64,000 nucleotides of DNA from Halopiger goleimassiliensis. Lineage in GTDB: Archaea > Halobacteriota > Halobacteria > Halobacteriales > Natrialbaceae. Position numbers and translations under genes: made by a program. Positions 34,408 through 43,291 of the stretch are shown here, one piece after another; positions within the stretch are counted from its first letter, which is position 1, and each line of letters opens with the position of its first letter. The notes under the pieces were generated by a model. It saw only the letters and a list, made by a program, of their open reading frames with translations, made no database searches and had not been told where the DNA came from. The DNA is taken from positions 1,129,742 to 1,193,741 of the forward strand of contig NZ_HG315690.1 of assembly GCF_000455345.1 (NCBI RefSeq), given 5' to 3'.

Positions 34408-36384
34408 TCAGATCTCGGTGATACGATCGTGCTCCTCGTCGATCGCGGCGGCGTCTTCGGGCAACAGCGCGACCACGAGGAAGTCCGTGTAGGACTCGAA
34501 GTACTCGACGAGCGCGGCGATCCGATTCGAGTCGAGCGCCTCGAGGGAGTCCAGCAGCATGAACGGAACTTCGTCGTAGACCTCGTGGACGAGATAGCCC
34601 GCGAGCGCGAAGATGAGCCCCGTCACTTCGCGTTCGCTCTCGCTCAAGTGGTCGATCGTGTCCTCGTAGGTGCTCCCGTCCTCGGTACTGCGGACGATGT
34701 GGAGATCGAACGCAGTTCGTTCGACCTTCCGACGCCCCTCGCGGGCGGTCGTCCCGACGCGCTCGATCCAGATGCGCTCGATGTTCTCGTACTCGAGGAC
34801 CTCGAGTACGGCGTCCATGTGCTCGTTGAACGACTCGACGGCCTCGCGTTCGATCCGGTCGATCCGCGTGCGTAGCTCTTCGAGGTCCTCGCGAATCGCC
34901 TCGCGGCGGGCCTCGAGTTCGTCCCGCTCCGCGAGCGCAGACTCGATCTCCTCGATCTCGTCGGTGGTCGTCTCCAGTTCCCGTTCGAGGCGACCGAGCG
35001 AGAACTCGAGTTCGTTGGCCCGGCGGTTGAGTTCGAGCAGGCTCTCCTCGTCGTCCTCGTCGTCGGAGTCGGCCGAGGCCTCGAGTTCGGCCGCCTCCGC
35101 TTCGAGCTGGTCGATCTCCGACTCGAGTTCCGTCTGCCGATCCGAGAGCGTCTCGAGTCGATCCTCGCGACGATCGATCTCCTCGGTGACGTCCGCGAGG
35201 CGGCTCTGGGCACGCTCTCGCCGGTTGCGGGCCTGGTCGAGTTCCCGGCGATCGGATCGCAGCGACTGGATCCGGTCCTCGAGTTCGTCGCGCTCGGCCC
35301 GTTTTTCCTCCTGCAGGGAGCGTAGCCGATCGATCGTCTCCTCGATCTCGGAGCGTTGGACCTGACTGCCGCAGGTCCAGCACTGCACCGTCTCCTCGTC
35401 CTCGAGCAACTGATCCGTGACGGCACCGCCGGTATCGCCGTCGCCGTCGTCGGACAGAAGCTCCCGTATTTCGGGATGTGCGCCCTCGAGCATCTCCTCG
35501 TTGAACTGGACGATGCTCTGTAACTGGCTGACGACGTTGTCGATGGACTGGGATCGGCGCTGGAGGCGGTCGATCTCGGAGTCGATCTCCGAGCGGTCGA
35601 GCGACTCCGGATCGGGGAGTTCCTCGAGTTCCGCCTCGAGTTCCTCGCGTTCCTCGCGAAGCGCGCTCAGACTCTCGCGTTCTGTCTCGAGGTCGAAGCG
35701 CACGTCCTCCAGCGACGAACGCTTCTCGCGAAGCGTCGCCAGTTTCTCGTCGAGTTCGTCGCGCTCGTCGGGGTCCTCCTCGGCTTCCTCGGTCGCTTCG
35801 ATCGCGGCCTTGACCTCCTCGAGTTCGGCCCGTTTCTCCTCGATCTCGGTTTCGAGGTCGGTTCGTTGCTGTTCGAGGCCCGGAAGCTGGGACTGGAGCG
35901 ACTCGAGGCGGTCGAGTTCGTCCGAGAGCTGTTCTTTCTCGGCCGTCAATCGCGTGATCTCCGCTTCGATCTCGTCAGTATCGACGGGACGGAGAATGAT
36001 CTCACGCAGGTCGTCGTCCGTCGTCACGGCCCGTCGGGCCGGATTCGACTCGAGCAGAAAGGCGAACAGTTCCGCGAGTTCAGGATCGGAGAGGAAGGGT
36101 TCGCCACCCATTACGACGGTGCCGCCGCTGCGTTGCAGCGTCCGACGGTACGTGTCGTCCCCGATCTCGAGTTCCGCCCATCCCTCCTCGGCGTCGGCCT
36201 TCAGGGAGGCGGACTCGCCGCCGAGTGCGGCCATAAACGCCTGCAGTAGCGACGTTCGATTGGTCGCGTTTCGCCCGGCGAGGACGGTGATGCCCGACTC
36301 GAGTTCGACGGTGGTCTCCTCGATACCGCCGACGTTACGGGCCTGCAATCGCGCCTCCTGGGCGATCGGTTGCTGCGTAGCCAT
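34408..36384 (-). CDS. Archaeal SMC-related coiled-coil protein (Sph-like)
   Basis: A 658-residue SMC/Rad50-like protein. The N-terminal head has ESGITVLAGRNATNRTSLLQ, where residues 37-45 (GRNATNRTS) replace the canonical Walker A and lack its Lys. Long acidic coiled coils (about 135-300 and 345-555) flank a central hook with CWTC at 335-338, like the Rad50 zinc hook. The C-terminal head has SESEREVTGLIFALAGYLVH (signature-like) and VPFMLLDSLEALDSNRIAAL, a Walker B-like strand with DS in place of DE. Family relatives in haloarchaea (Sph) are linked to DNA organisation and cell shape. ATPase activity is doubtful from the motifs. No rdfA-like gene is adjacent. Confidence 0.85.
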   Translation of the reverse strand: MATQQPIAQEARLQARNVGGIEETTVELESGITVLAGRNATNRTSLLQAFMAALGGESASLKADAEEGWAELEIGDDTYRRTLQRSGGTVVMGGEPFLSDPELAELFAFLLESNPARRAVTTDDDLREIILRPVDTDEIEAEITRLTAEKEQLSDELDRLESLQSQLPGLEQQRTDLETEIEEKRAELEEVKAAIEATEEAEEDPDERDELDEKLATLREKRSSLEDVRFDLETERESLSALREEREELEAELEELPDPESLDRSEIDSEIDRLQRRSQSIDNVVSQLQSIVQFNEEMLEGAHPEIRELLSDDGDGDTGGAVTDQLLEDEETVQCWTCGSQVQRSEIEETIDRLRSLQEEKRAERDELEDRIQSLRSDRRELDQARNRRERAQSRLADVTEEIDRREDRLETLSDRQTELESEIDQLEAEAAELEASADSDDEDDEESLLELNRRANELEFSLGRLERELETTTDEIEEIESALAERDELEARREAIREDLEELRTRIDRIEREAVESFNEHMDAVLEVLEYENIERIWIERVGTTAREGRRKVERTAFDLHIVRSTEDGSTYEDTIDHLSESEREVTGLIFALAGYLVHEVYDEVPFMLLDSLEALDSNRIAALVEYFESYTDFLVVALLPEDAAAIDEEHDRITEI

Positions 36385-36572
36385 CGTTGGAAGTATTCCC
36401 TACACACGTGATAAACCTTTGGAGGTCACCAGCCGCCAAACGTCCACGACGGCGGCCGGGCCGGCCGGAAACGACCGATCCGGTGACGGTCACGGGTCGT
36501 CGGTTTGGACGTAGCGTGATGGCATGCCATCGCACGCACCCAGTTCCGACTCGAGTGCCCGTTTCAGACATC

Positions 36573-36888
36573 CTACCGGAACGTGAGCGGGATCGGATCG
36601 ATCGTCTCGCGGAACGTCTGCAGGCGGGTGGGCTGGTACTCCTCGTGCTGCAGTCGCCCCGTCGGCCAGGCGATGCCCACAGCCTCGTGAAGGACGCGTC
36701 ACCGACATCGGTGGGCCGATGCCATCCCTGCCCGTGACTTGCTGCAGTAGCGTCTCCTCGTCCGTGATCGTTTCGTCGGTCACGCTCTCGAGCGGTTTCT
36801 CCGCGAGATCCTCGTCGGTTCTATCGCGTGGTACCTCCGCGAGAATCTCGCTGGGTTCGTGCGGGACGTAAATATCATCCCTGGACAA
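36573..36888 (-). pseudogene. Frameshifted remnant of an unrecognised gene
   Basis: On the minus strand an acidic frame (DDIYVPHEPSEILAEVPRDR, then ESVTDETITDEETLLQQVTG and GIGPPMSVT) stops looking coding near 36685. A different frame then reads VLHEAVGIAWPTGRLQHEEY followed by QPTRLQTFRETIDPIPLTFR and a stop at 36573. Joined through a one-base change after MSVT, the two give a smooth acidic protein of about 100 residues or more. The first frame stays open upstream to 36961 without an ATG; a TTG at 36888 is the nearest start. I do not recognise the family. Confidence 0.5.
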
Positions 36889-36899
36889 CCACCAATCCG

Positions 36900-37480
36900 C
36901 AGTTACTTTTTCCCGATGTTTTGTGTTAGATAACCGACCCCAATTCTGTACGACGACTAGTCAAATCAGTGCACCCAGCCCATACCCATGATTTCGAGGG
37001 ATCGTGCGGACATCTGCAAGCTATCGTTTCGATGTCCGGGCTACGGTTCAGTGGTACGGAACTGATAGATAGGGTCGCATTCTAATTCCACATTCATTAT
37101 ATATCCATCTCCTCAATCGCTTTGCGGTGAGGTTGAGCTGTGCTTTCCGACAACCCTCTCTTCGGACTACTTTCGAGGTACCGGCCCCGTTACGTCCTCA
37201 TCTGTTCCGGAGTCTTTGAGACCAGAGGAACACCAGTCATTACGATCGTACGACTGTAATCCATATCCACAGTCGAGAACTCGGATTTACGAAAACCCAC
37301 ACGTTATTCGTTGAACCAGAGGGAGAGTTTGGTTCAACCCTACACGTTCGAGTGCGAGGGAACGTGGACAGATCCCACTCCGCTCCGAACTCGTACACCT
37401 CGACGCGTCACCAAAATAATACCAAAGTTCGGACACTACTACCCTATACCCAAAACGGCGATATAAAACCATCCGAAGGC
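36900..37480. other. Intergenic region, no supported gene
   Basis: About 580 bases with lower GC than the flanks. It contains a small hairpin (cctcaatcgctttgcggtgagg near 37113-37134) and scattered AT-rich stretches. Short frames on the minus strand (to about 60 codons) show no motif or acidic bias. It could be the remains of an inserted element, but I see no transposase motif or terminal repeats. Confidence 0.5.
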
Positions 37481-37484
37481 GACC

Positions 37485-37492
37485 GTTTAAAT
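37485..37492 (+). promoter_or_regulatory. TATA-like promoter of the DUF3006-like gene
   Basis: The motif gtttaaat lies 24-31 bases before the ATG at 37516, consistent with a leaderless transcript. Confidence 0.5.
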
Positions 37493-37515
37493 CGGATCAC
37501 TCGGCCAAGGAGGGT

Positions 37516-37842
37516 ATGTCGGATCGATACGATTCGTCACGACGACGCGTCTGCCAGGTACTCGGATCGCTCCTCGCCGCCGTGCCCGCGACGTCCACGG
37601 CGGGTGCTCGAGAACCCGATACCGATTCGTGTAACGTCGAGCCGTACGTCGCGGTCGTCGATCGCATCGTCGACGGCGACCACGTCGTTCTGTTACTCGA
37701 GGACGAAACCGGACTGGTCGATCAACTGGTCGTCCCCGTCACGGCGTTCGACGACGTCGCCGAACGCGATATTCTGTTCGTCGTGATTCGTGACGACGCG
37801 CTCCTCGCGTATCGACACCTCGACGACCATCCCTACAGGTGA
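37516..37842 (+). CDS. DUF3006-like secreted protein
   Basis: A 108-residue protein. The N-terminus (MSDRYDSSRRRVCQVLGSLL, then AAVPATSTAGARE) looks like a Tat signal peptide with an AXA-type cleavage region. The mature part (VAVVDRIVDGDHVVLLLEDE, then LVVPVTAFDDVAERDILFVV) matches the small beta-rich DUF3006 pattern, in which a short protein begins 'aviDriegd.avll'. Function is unknown. It stands alone between two gaps. Confidence 0.75.
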   Translation: MSDRYDSSRRRVCQVLGSLLAAVPATSTAGAREPDTDSCNVEPYVAVVDRIVDGDHVVLLLEDETGLVDQLVVPVTAFDDVAERDILFVVIRDDALLAYRHLDDHPYR

Positions 37843-37962
37843 CCGACGCGGGCTGACCGGAGCCCTAACTGGATCGAGACGACCCGACGTTCTTACCAGT
37901 GTTCGCTCGACGAGGCCGGTCACCGAACAGAACACGCGTCCGCTCGGACAACGATGAACGAA

Positions 37963-37967
37963 TTTAT
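37963..37967 (+). promoter_or_regulatory. TATA-like promoter of the SDR gene
   Basis: The motif tttat sits 26-30 bases before the ATG at 37993. It supports that start rather than the ATG at 37954, which would place the promoter inside the coding region. Confidence 0.5.
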
Positions 37968-37992
37968 GTGGGCACTCCACGAGGACGGACGT

Positions 37993-38754
37993 ATGCGACT
38001 CGAAGGCAAGACGGTCGTCATCACGGGAGCGGCATCGGGAATCGGACGAGAGACCGCCGAACGCTGCGCCGAGGAGGGGGCGTTCGTCGTGGTCACGGAC
38101 GTCGACAGCGACGGCGGCGAGGAAGTCGTCGACGACATCGAAGACGCCGGCGGGGAAGCGACGTTCTACGACCTCGACGTCACCGATAGCGACCGGTTCC
38201 ACGAGGTCGTCGACGACGTCGCGGAGGCGCACGGACTGGACGTAATGGTCAACAACGCCGGCACCGGTCACCCCGGCGGTTCGCTCGAGGACATCGACGA
38301 CTCGGTGCGCGACTTCGTGATCGACGTCAACATCAACGGCGTCTGGAACGGCTGTCACGCCGCCTTGCCCCACATGAAAGAACAGGGCCACGGCTCGATC
38401 GTCAACGTCGGGTCGCTGGCCTCGATTCTCGGGCTCCCCAAACAGGCCGCCTACTCGACGACGAAAGCGGCGGTGTTGAACCTCACCCGAACCATCGCCG
38501 CCGAGGCCGGCCCCTACGGCGTCCGGGCCAACGCCGTCTGTCCCGGCTTCACGGAGACTCAGCTACTCGATCGGTACCTCGAGGGGCAGGACGATCCGGA
38601 AGCAGCACGCGAGGCGATGTCCGAGGAGTACCCGCTGAAGCGCCTGGGCAAGCCCGAGGAGATCGCCGACGCGATCCTCTTCCTCGCCAGCGACGAATCC
38701 TCCTTCGTCACCGGCCACGGGCTGGTCGTCGACGGCGGCTTCTCGACCTGCTGA
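37993..38754 (+). CDS. Short-chain dehydrogenase/reductase (SDR, FabG-like)
   Basis: A 253-residue classical SDR. The cofactor loop is VITGAASGIGRETAERCAEE, the NNAG motif is VMVNNAGTGHPGG, the catalytic Ser is in GSIVNVGSLASILGL, the Tyr/Lys pair is in AAYSTTKAAVLNLTRTIAAE, and the C-terminus has FLASDESSFVTGHGLVVDGG. DVDSD after the second strand suggests a preference for NAD. It reduces or oxidises an alcohol/ketone, substrate unknown. It is not closely linked to a neighbouring operon. Confidence 0.94.
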   Translation: MRLEGKTVVITGAASGIGRETAERCAEEGAFVVVTDVDSDGGEEVVDDIEDAGGEATFYDLDVTDSDRFHEVVDDVAEAHGLDVMVNNAGTGHPGGSLEDIDDSVRDFVIDVNINGVWNGCHAALPHMKEQGHGSIVNVGSLASILGLPKQAAYSTTKAAVLNLTRTIAAEAGPYGVRANAVCPGFTETQLLDRYLEGQDDPEAAREAMSEEYPLKRLGKPEEIADAILFLASDESSFVTGHGLVVDGGFSTC

Positions 38755-39720
38755 TCACCGCACGAACGCGAGGAGACGAAGTTCTTCGCAGTCGATTCGC
38801 CTCGCCGCGTTCGTCAATCGACGCTCACACCGGTATCCGCTCGGTTCGGAGACCGATCCCGTTCTACTTCGCCAATTTGTCTCTCGCAGTGTCATAATTG
38901 CCAGCTGATGATTGTGGAGACGAGTACCGCCACGTCGGTTCGACAGCCGTTCGAACACTCGAGGATTCCCCGTCGGGTCCGGCGGATTGTATGGTCCGCT
39001 CGAGCGCCAAAACCGACAGACAGCGTCCGTGGAACGCTCGATTCAACGGAGAGTGAGCCTCGTGACACCCTGGGAAACGGGCCGCCGCGAGACCACCGGA
39101 TACCATCGGCGGAGACGCCAGATGGGGTCGTCGTCACGAGAGACTCAGCCGTCCGGGGCGTTGTGAAGCGCCAGCAGGACGTACTGGCGACGCCAGCCGA
39201 CGTGAGGGTCTACGTGAGGCCTCGCGAATCGAGCCACGGAGAGTGTGGTAGCACTCGACGGAGTCTCGTCGGATGACAGCCAAATATATCTAATAGTACA
39301 CTATAACTAGCTTCCATCATATAATCGTTTTATTGTACTGGGATTCTTCAGCAGGAGTACCGTCGGTTGGCCGTCGGTCCGAGACCCCACACTGTCGCAA
39401 GCAGCGGGTGTACCTCTTCGATGCGGTGTTGGATCGCAGCATTGGTAGTCACTTGGCCAGAGTTACAGCGTCGGGTCTAGCACCTATCGATCCCAAATAT
39501 ACACAGGGCGTCTGAGACGACAGCTAGAACACTCGAACGGTGATAGATTGTACGATATATCACAATCGAAACTCCTTTGCTATACTCCTTCCGGTAACAC
39601 TCGAGAGCAGCCGAATAGGTCTGTTCAATAACTGTAGACGGAGACTGGTTTTCCCACTCGAAAGTTCAAACCGCAATTTGTACCACTTACACAACTGAAT
39701 AAGGTCTAAAGATGTACATC
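38755..39720. other. Long intergenic region, AT-rich in its right half, no supported gene
   Basis: Nearly 1 kb. The left half (38755-39270) has frames of up to 120 codons on the plus strand, but they are Arg/Ser/Pro-rich with no family pattern. From about 39275 the sequence becomes AT-rich. A minus-strand stretch near 39545-39650 reads TVIEQTYSAALECYRKEYSK, which is coding-like but short and interrupted; it might be a relic. I could not recognise an insertion sequence. Confidence 0.5.
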
Positions 39721-39767
39721 TGTCCGAATTTTTATGACCAGTGCCATGGTAGATATTCGCTGCCACT

Positions 39768-40793
39768 ATGGTGCGAACAGAGCCACGAGTGACGACGGAC
39801 AGACGTACCGTACTGAAGGGGATCGGGGCTGCGTCGGCCGTCGGTCTCGCCGGCGTCGGTTCGGTACACGGTCAAGCGGAGTATCCGAGCGACGACATCC
39901 GGTACATCATCCCCTTCGGTGAAGGGGGTGGAACCGACGTCTACGGCCGCCAGATGATCCCGCTGGTCGACGAACACGAGAACTTCAGCGGCGTGAACAT
40001 CGCGATCGAGAACCTCGAGGGGGCGGCGTCGCTCCGGGGCACCGGCGAGATGATGTTCGCCGAACCGGACGGCTACACGGTGGCCGCGTTCAACCCGCCG
40101 TCGACCCCCGTCTCGGAGATGGTCAACCCACAACCGTTCGACCTCGAAGACGTGACCGGGCTCTGTGGCTACGCGACCACGCAGTTCATCATCGTCGCCA
40201 ACCCGGCCTACGAAATCGAGGGCTACGAGGACCTGATGGACCGCTACGAGGACGGCGAACTCGAGATCTTCAGCGGCAAGGAACGCGGCGGCGTCGATCA
40301 CGTGATGGCGCTACTGATGCAGGAACTGCACGGATTCGGGTGGGACAGGTACGTCGGCTACCCCGGCTCCGGGCCGGCCGTCCAGGCGACGATCGCTAAC
40401 GAGGTCCCTGCCGCTATCAGCACCGACACGGCGGCCGAGGCAGCCGTCGAGGGGGGCGACGTCGACCCCGTCGTCAGCCTGGTCGGCGACGGGAGCGCGG
40501 TGTTCCCGGACCTCGAGACGGTCACCGACCTCGGCTACGAAAACATCGACTTCATCAGCGAACTTACCCGCGGTATCTTCGCGCCGCCGGGGACCCCCGA
40601 TCAGGTGGAAGAGGTGTGGTCCGAGGCCGTCGAGGACGTGCTCCAGACCGACGAGATGCAGGAGTGGTCCGAGGAGACGGGCAACCCGATCGACTTCAAG
40701 ACCGGCGACGAAGTAGAAGCAGCGGTCGTCGACTCCTACGAGATCATCCCGGAGAACGTCGACCTCGAGATGATCCGCGGCGAGGCTACCTGA
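39768..40793 (+). CDS. Tripartite tricarboxylate transporter substrate-binding protein (TctC-like), orphan
   Basis: A 341-residue secreted binding protein. The N-terminus has a Tat signal (TTDRRTVLKGIGAASAVGLA) ending SVHGQAEYP, without a lipobox Cys, so it is probably released by ordinary signal peptidase. The mature part shows the TctC order YPSDDIRYIIPFGEGGGTDV, VNIAIENLEGAASLRGTGEM, EPDGYTVAAFNPPS and a late GIFAPPGTPDQVEEVWSEAV. Domain order is normal. No TctA or TctB membrane gene is nearby, so its partner must be elsewhere or it has another role. A TATA-like tttat lies about 35 bases upstream. Confidence 0.92.
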   Translation: MVRTEPRVTTDRRTVLKGIGAASAVGLAGVGSVHGQAEYPSDDIRYIIPFGEGGGTDVYGRQMIPLVDEHENFSGVNIAIENLEGAASLRGTGEMMFAEPDGYTVAAFNPPSTPVSEMVNPQPFDLEDVTGLCGYATTQFIIVANPAYEIEGYEDLMDRYEDGELEIFSGKERGGVDHVMALLMQELHGFGWDRYVGYPGSGPAVQATIANEVPAAISTDTAAEAAVEGGDVDPVVSLVGDGSAVFPDLETVTDLGYENIDFISELTRGIFAPPGTPDQVEEVWSEAVEDVLQTDEMQEWSEETGNPIDFKTGDEVEAAVVDSYEIIPENVDLEMIRGEAT

Positions 40794-40942
40794 CGCACTC
40801 TCCGGATTTTTCGCGTTTCAGCGGTCGCCGTACCTCCCCCGAGCCGTCACTGCCGGGGGCGTCCAGTTGAGGCGGTGATAGCTCCCGGAAACCGAAATCG
40901 ATTTGAGCCGATCGACCGTCTCGACCGACGATTACGCCCGTG

Positions 40943-41437
40943 ATGCTCCCCGCGACGCTCCTCGAGGTCGGCACGACGATCGAGTCCGCCTCCGGCCTCG
41001 GACGGTACGTCCTCGTGTTCCTGCTCGCGATGATACCAGCGATCGAACCGTTCATCGTGATTCCGATCGCGATCGGACTCGGCCTCGATCCCGTCGGGAC
41101 CGGCACAGCGGCGTTCGCCGGGAGCGTAACCGCCGTCGCCGCGATCGTCTACTGTCAGCAACGGCTGGCCGCCTGGTGGTCGCGACGACGCGACCCCGAC
41201 GAGGACTCGAGCGATCGCTACGGACGGGCCCGTCGCGTCTGGCGGAAGTACGGGATGGCCGGCCTCGCGTTCGCAGGCCCGATACTCGCGGGGATCCACC
41301 TCACGGCGCTGCTGGCCGCAGTCACTGGCCGGGACGCCCGCGTCACGGTCGCCTGGCTCAGCGTGGGACTGCTGGCCTGGACGGTCGCGCTGGTGGCCGG
41401 GACGACGGCAGGTATCTCGGTGCTCGGACTCGCGTAA
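40943..41437 (+). CDS. Small multidrug export-like membrane protein
   Basis: A 164-residue protein with four or five hydrophobic segments: YVLVFLLAMIPAIEPFIVIP and IAIGLGLDPVGTGTAAFAGS at the front, a cytoplasmic basic/acidic loop RRRDPDEDSSDRYGRARRVW, then YGMAGLAFAGPILAGIHLTA and the C-terminal VAWLSVGLLAWTVALVAGTT. The 'IPaiEp...iPi.iglG' and 'GP...G.h..all' patterns fit the Sm_multidrug_ex family, for which transport activity is assumed rather than shown. A GTG three bases upstream is an alternative start. Confidence 0.78.
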   Translation: MLPATLLEVGTTIESASGLGRYVLVFLLAMIPAIEPFIVIPIAIGLGLDPVGTGTAAFAGSVTAVAAIVYCQQRLAAWWSRRRDPDEDSSDRYGRARRVWRKYGMAGLAFAGPILAGIHLTALLAAVTGRDARVTVAWLSVGLLAWTVALVAGTTAGISVLGLA

Positions 41438-41449
41438 GCGGTTCCCGAG

Positions 41450-42421
41450 TCAGTCCTCGCGAACCAGGGCGACGCTCGCGAGTTGGTCGCCGGCGGCGAC
41501 CGTCGACTCCTGGGTCAGCGCGTACAACACGCCGTCGCGGTCGGCGGTCGCCTCCTGAACGGGTTCGTACGTCTGGGGATTGTACACCGTCCCGAGCCAG
41601 TCCCTCTCGGCGACGCGTTGCCCGACCGCGAGCGACGGATCCGGGCGGAACAGGCCGGACTCGTCGGCCGTGACCTGTCCGAGATGGTTTCGGGCTACGA
41701 TCTGCTCGCGCTCGGGCACCGCTCCCGGGAGCATGCCGAGATACCGACACACCTCGAGCAGGCCGTCGACGCCGGTTTCGACGGCGTCCTCGAGGATCTG
41801 CTTGTTGTGGGCGAGTTCGGGCGTGATCGAGGGGATCCCCTCGCGGGCGGCGGCGACGCGGAGTTTGCCGGCGAAGCCGCGACGGTGCCACTCCTCGGAG
41901 GCGTCCTCGTCGGCCTCCTCGGAGAGCAGGAGGTCGGTGCCGAAGGCCGTCGCGAGGCGGCGCGCCTCGTCGTCGCCCTCGCGGTAGACGACGTGGGGGA
42001 GCATATCCGGACTGCCGGTGTGCAGGTCGACGATGGCGTCGGCACCTTCGATCTCCTCCCAAAGGCGGGCGGCCATCCGCTGGTGGAGCGTCCCGTCCGC
42101 ATCGCCCGGCCAGACGCGGTTCATGTTGGGGTTGACGCTGTCGAACTCCTCGGGGGTGACGTAGGAGACGCGATCGAACGTCAGCGGGTTCGCCACGGGT
42201 ACCGCGACGATCGTCCCCGACAGCTCCTCGAGGGACACGGCGTCGTGAAACCGCCGGAGCACCTCCGTCCCGTTGATCTCGCGGCCGTGCTGGGCGGCCT
42301 GGACGTACAGCGTCGGCCCGTCCGCTGCGCCGCGGTACCGGTGGACCGTCGTCGAGAGTTCGACGCCGGAGGGCAACCGCTCGAGCGTCACCGTCTCGGC
42401 CGTGTGCGTCCCGGCACTCAT
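41450..42421 (-). CDS. Succinylglutamate desuccinylase/aspartoacylase family zinc hydrolase
   Basis: A 323-residue protein of the AstE/AspA (M14-like) family. Zinc ligands are visible in YVQAAQHGREINGTEVLRRF (His and Glu) and IVDLHTGSPDMLPHVVYRE (His). NPLTFDRVSYVTPEEFDSVN then PNMNRVWPGD matches the family, and SITPELAHNK carries the probable catalytic Glu. The C-terminal 80 residues (LGQVTADESGLFRPDPSLAV) form the usual beta-barrel-like domain. It probably deacylates an N-acyl amino acid or related amide; substrate unknown. It is convergent with the preceding membrane gene. Start chosen at MSAGTHTAET. Confidence 0.9.
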   Translation of the reverse strand: MSAGTHTAETVTLERLPSGVELSTTVHRYRGAADGPTLYVQAAQHGREINGTEVLRRFHDAVSLEELSGTIVAVPVANPLTFDRVSYVTPEEFDSVNPNMNRVWPGDADGTLHQRMAARLWEEIEGADAIVDLHTGSPDMLPHVVYREGDDEARRLATAFGTDLLLSEEADEDASEEWHRRGFAGKLRVAAAREGIPSITPELAHNKQILEDAVETGVDGLLEVCRYLGMLPGAVPEREQIVARNHLGQVTADESGLFRPDPSLAVGQRVAERDWLGTVYNPQTYEPVQEATADRDGVLYALTQESTVAAGDQLASVALVRED

Positions 42422-42652
42422 ACGTCTCCGTTTCACCTCCGGCGGTATGTAGTTGCGGCCGCCCGTTGCCGGCGTCCTTCGGTACCGTGGACGGACAGAA
42501 CGGCGAGGAGACGGGCTGGTGATCGAAGAACCGTCGCGTCAGGTACCTCATCACGCACCGGTATCGGCACGTCGAACGCGGCGACGCAACGCGAAAGGGC
42601 GGACGAAACCGAGACCACTACCGTTTTCCGTCGGCTCACCGTCCCGAGGGAT

Positions 42653-43171
42653 ATGGGAGACCTAACCGCAACCCTCCACACGAGCGAGGGCGACATCGAC
42701 GTCGAACTGTACGACGAGCGAGCCCCCCGAACCGTCGAAAACTTCGTCGGCCTGGCGACGGGCGAGCGCACCTGGACCGATCCCGAAACCGGCGAGGAAA
42801 TCGAGGGTGAACCGCTGTACGACGATGTGCTCTTTCACCGGGTCATCGACGACTTCATGATCCAGACCGGCGACCCGACCGGGACGGGCCGGGGCGGTCC
42901 CGGCTACCAGTTCGACGACGAGTTCCACCCCGAACTCCGTCACGACGACGAGGGCATCCTCTCGATGGCCAACTCCGGCCCCGACACGAACGGGTCGCAG
43001 TTCTTCATCACGCTCGACGCCCAGCCCCACCTCGACGACCGCCACGCCGTCTTCGGCAAAGTCACGGACGGCATGGACGTCGTCCGCGAGATCGGTTCCG
43101 TCGAAACCGACGCCAACGACCGTCCGAACGAGGACGTGCTCCTCGAGTCGGTCACCGTCCACGACGAGTAA
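42653..43171 (+). CDS. Cyclophilin-type peptidyl-prolyl isomerase
   Basis: A 172-residue cyclophilin starting MGDLTATLHTSEGDIDVELY. It shows APRTVENFVGLATGERTW, LFHRVIDDFMIQTGDPTGTG with the catalytic Arg, SMANSGPDTNGSQFFITLDA and HLDDRHAVFGKVTDGMDVVR. It speeds proline isomerisation during folding in the cytoplasm. The reading frame stays open far upstream, over the antisense of the hydrolase gene, but the family start is clear. Confidence 0.96.
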   Translation: MGDLTATLHTSEGDIDVELYDERAPRTVENFVGLATGERTWTDPETGEEIEGEPLYDDVLFHRVIDDFMIQTGDPTGTGRGGPGYQFDDEFHPELRHDDEGILSMANSGPDTNGSQFFITLDAQPHLDDRHAVFGKVTDGMDVVREIGSVETDANDRPNEDVLLESVTVHDE

Positions 43172-43291
43172 TCCCGATCCGCGAGATCGGTTACACGTCG
43201 GCGTTGGCCGGTCGGTCCCGATCGGAGACCGTTGCGTTCGGCGAGAACGCGACCAAGACGTTTTACGCTGTCCGCTGCTGTATACCGGTGA

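Noticed and set aside
39545-39766. An insertion-sequence transposase remnant in the AT-rich gap
   Set aside because: A short coding-like stretch is visible, but there are no terminal repeats, no catalytic motif and no clear family match.
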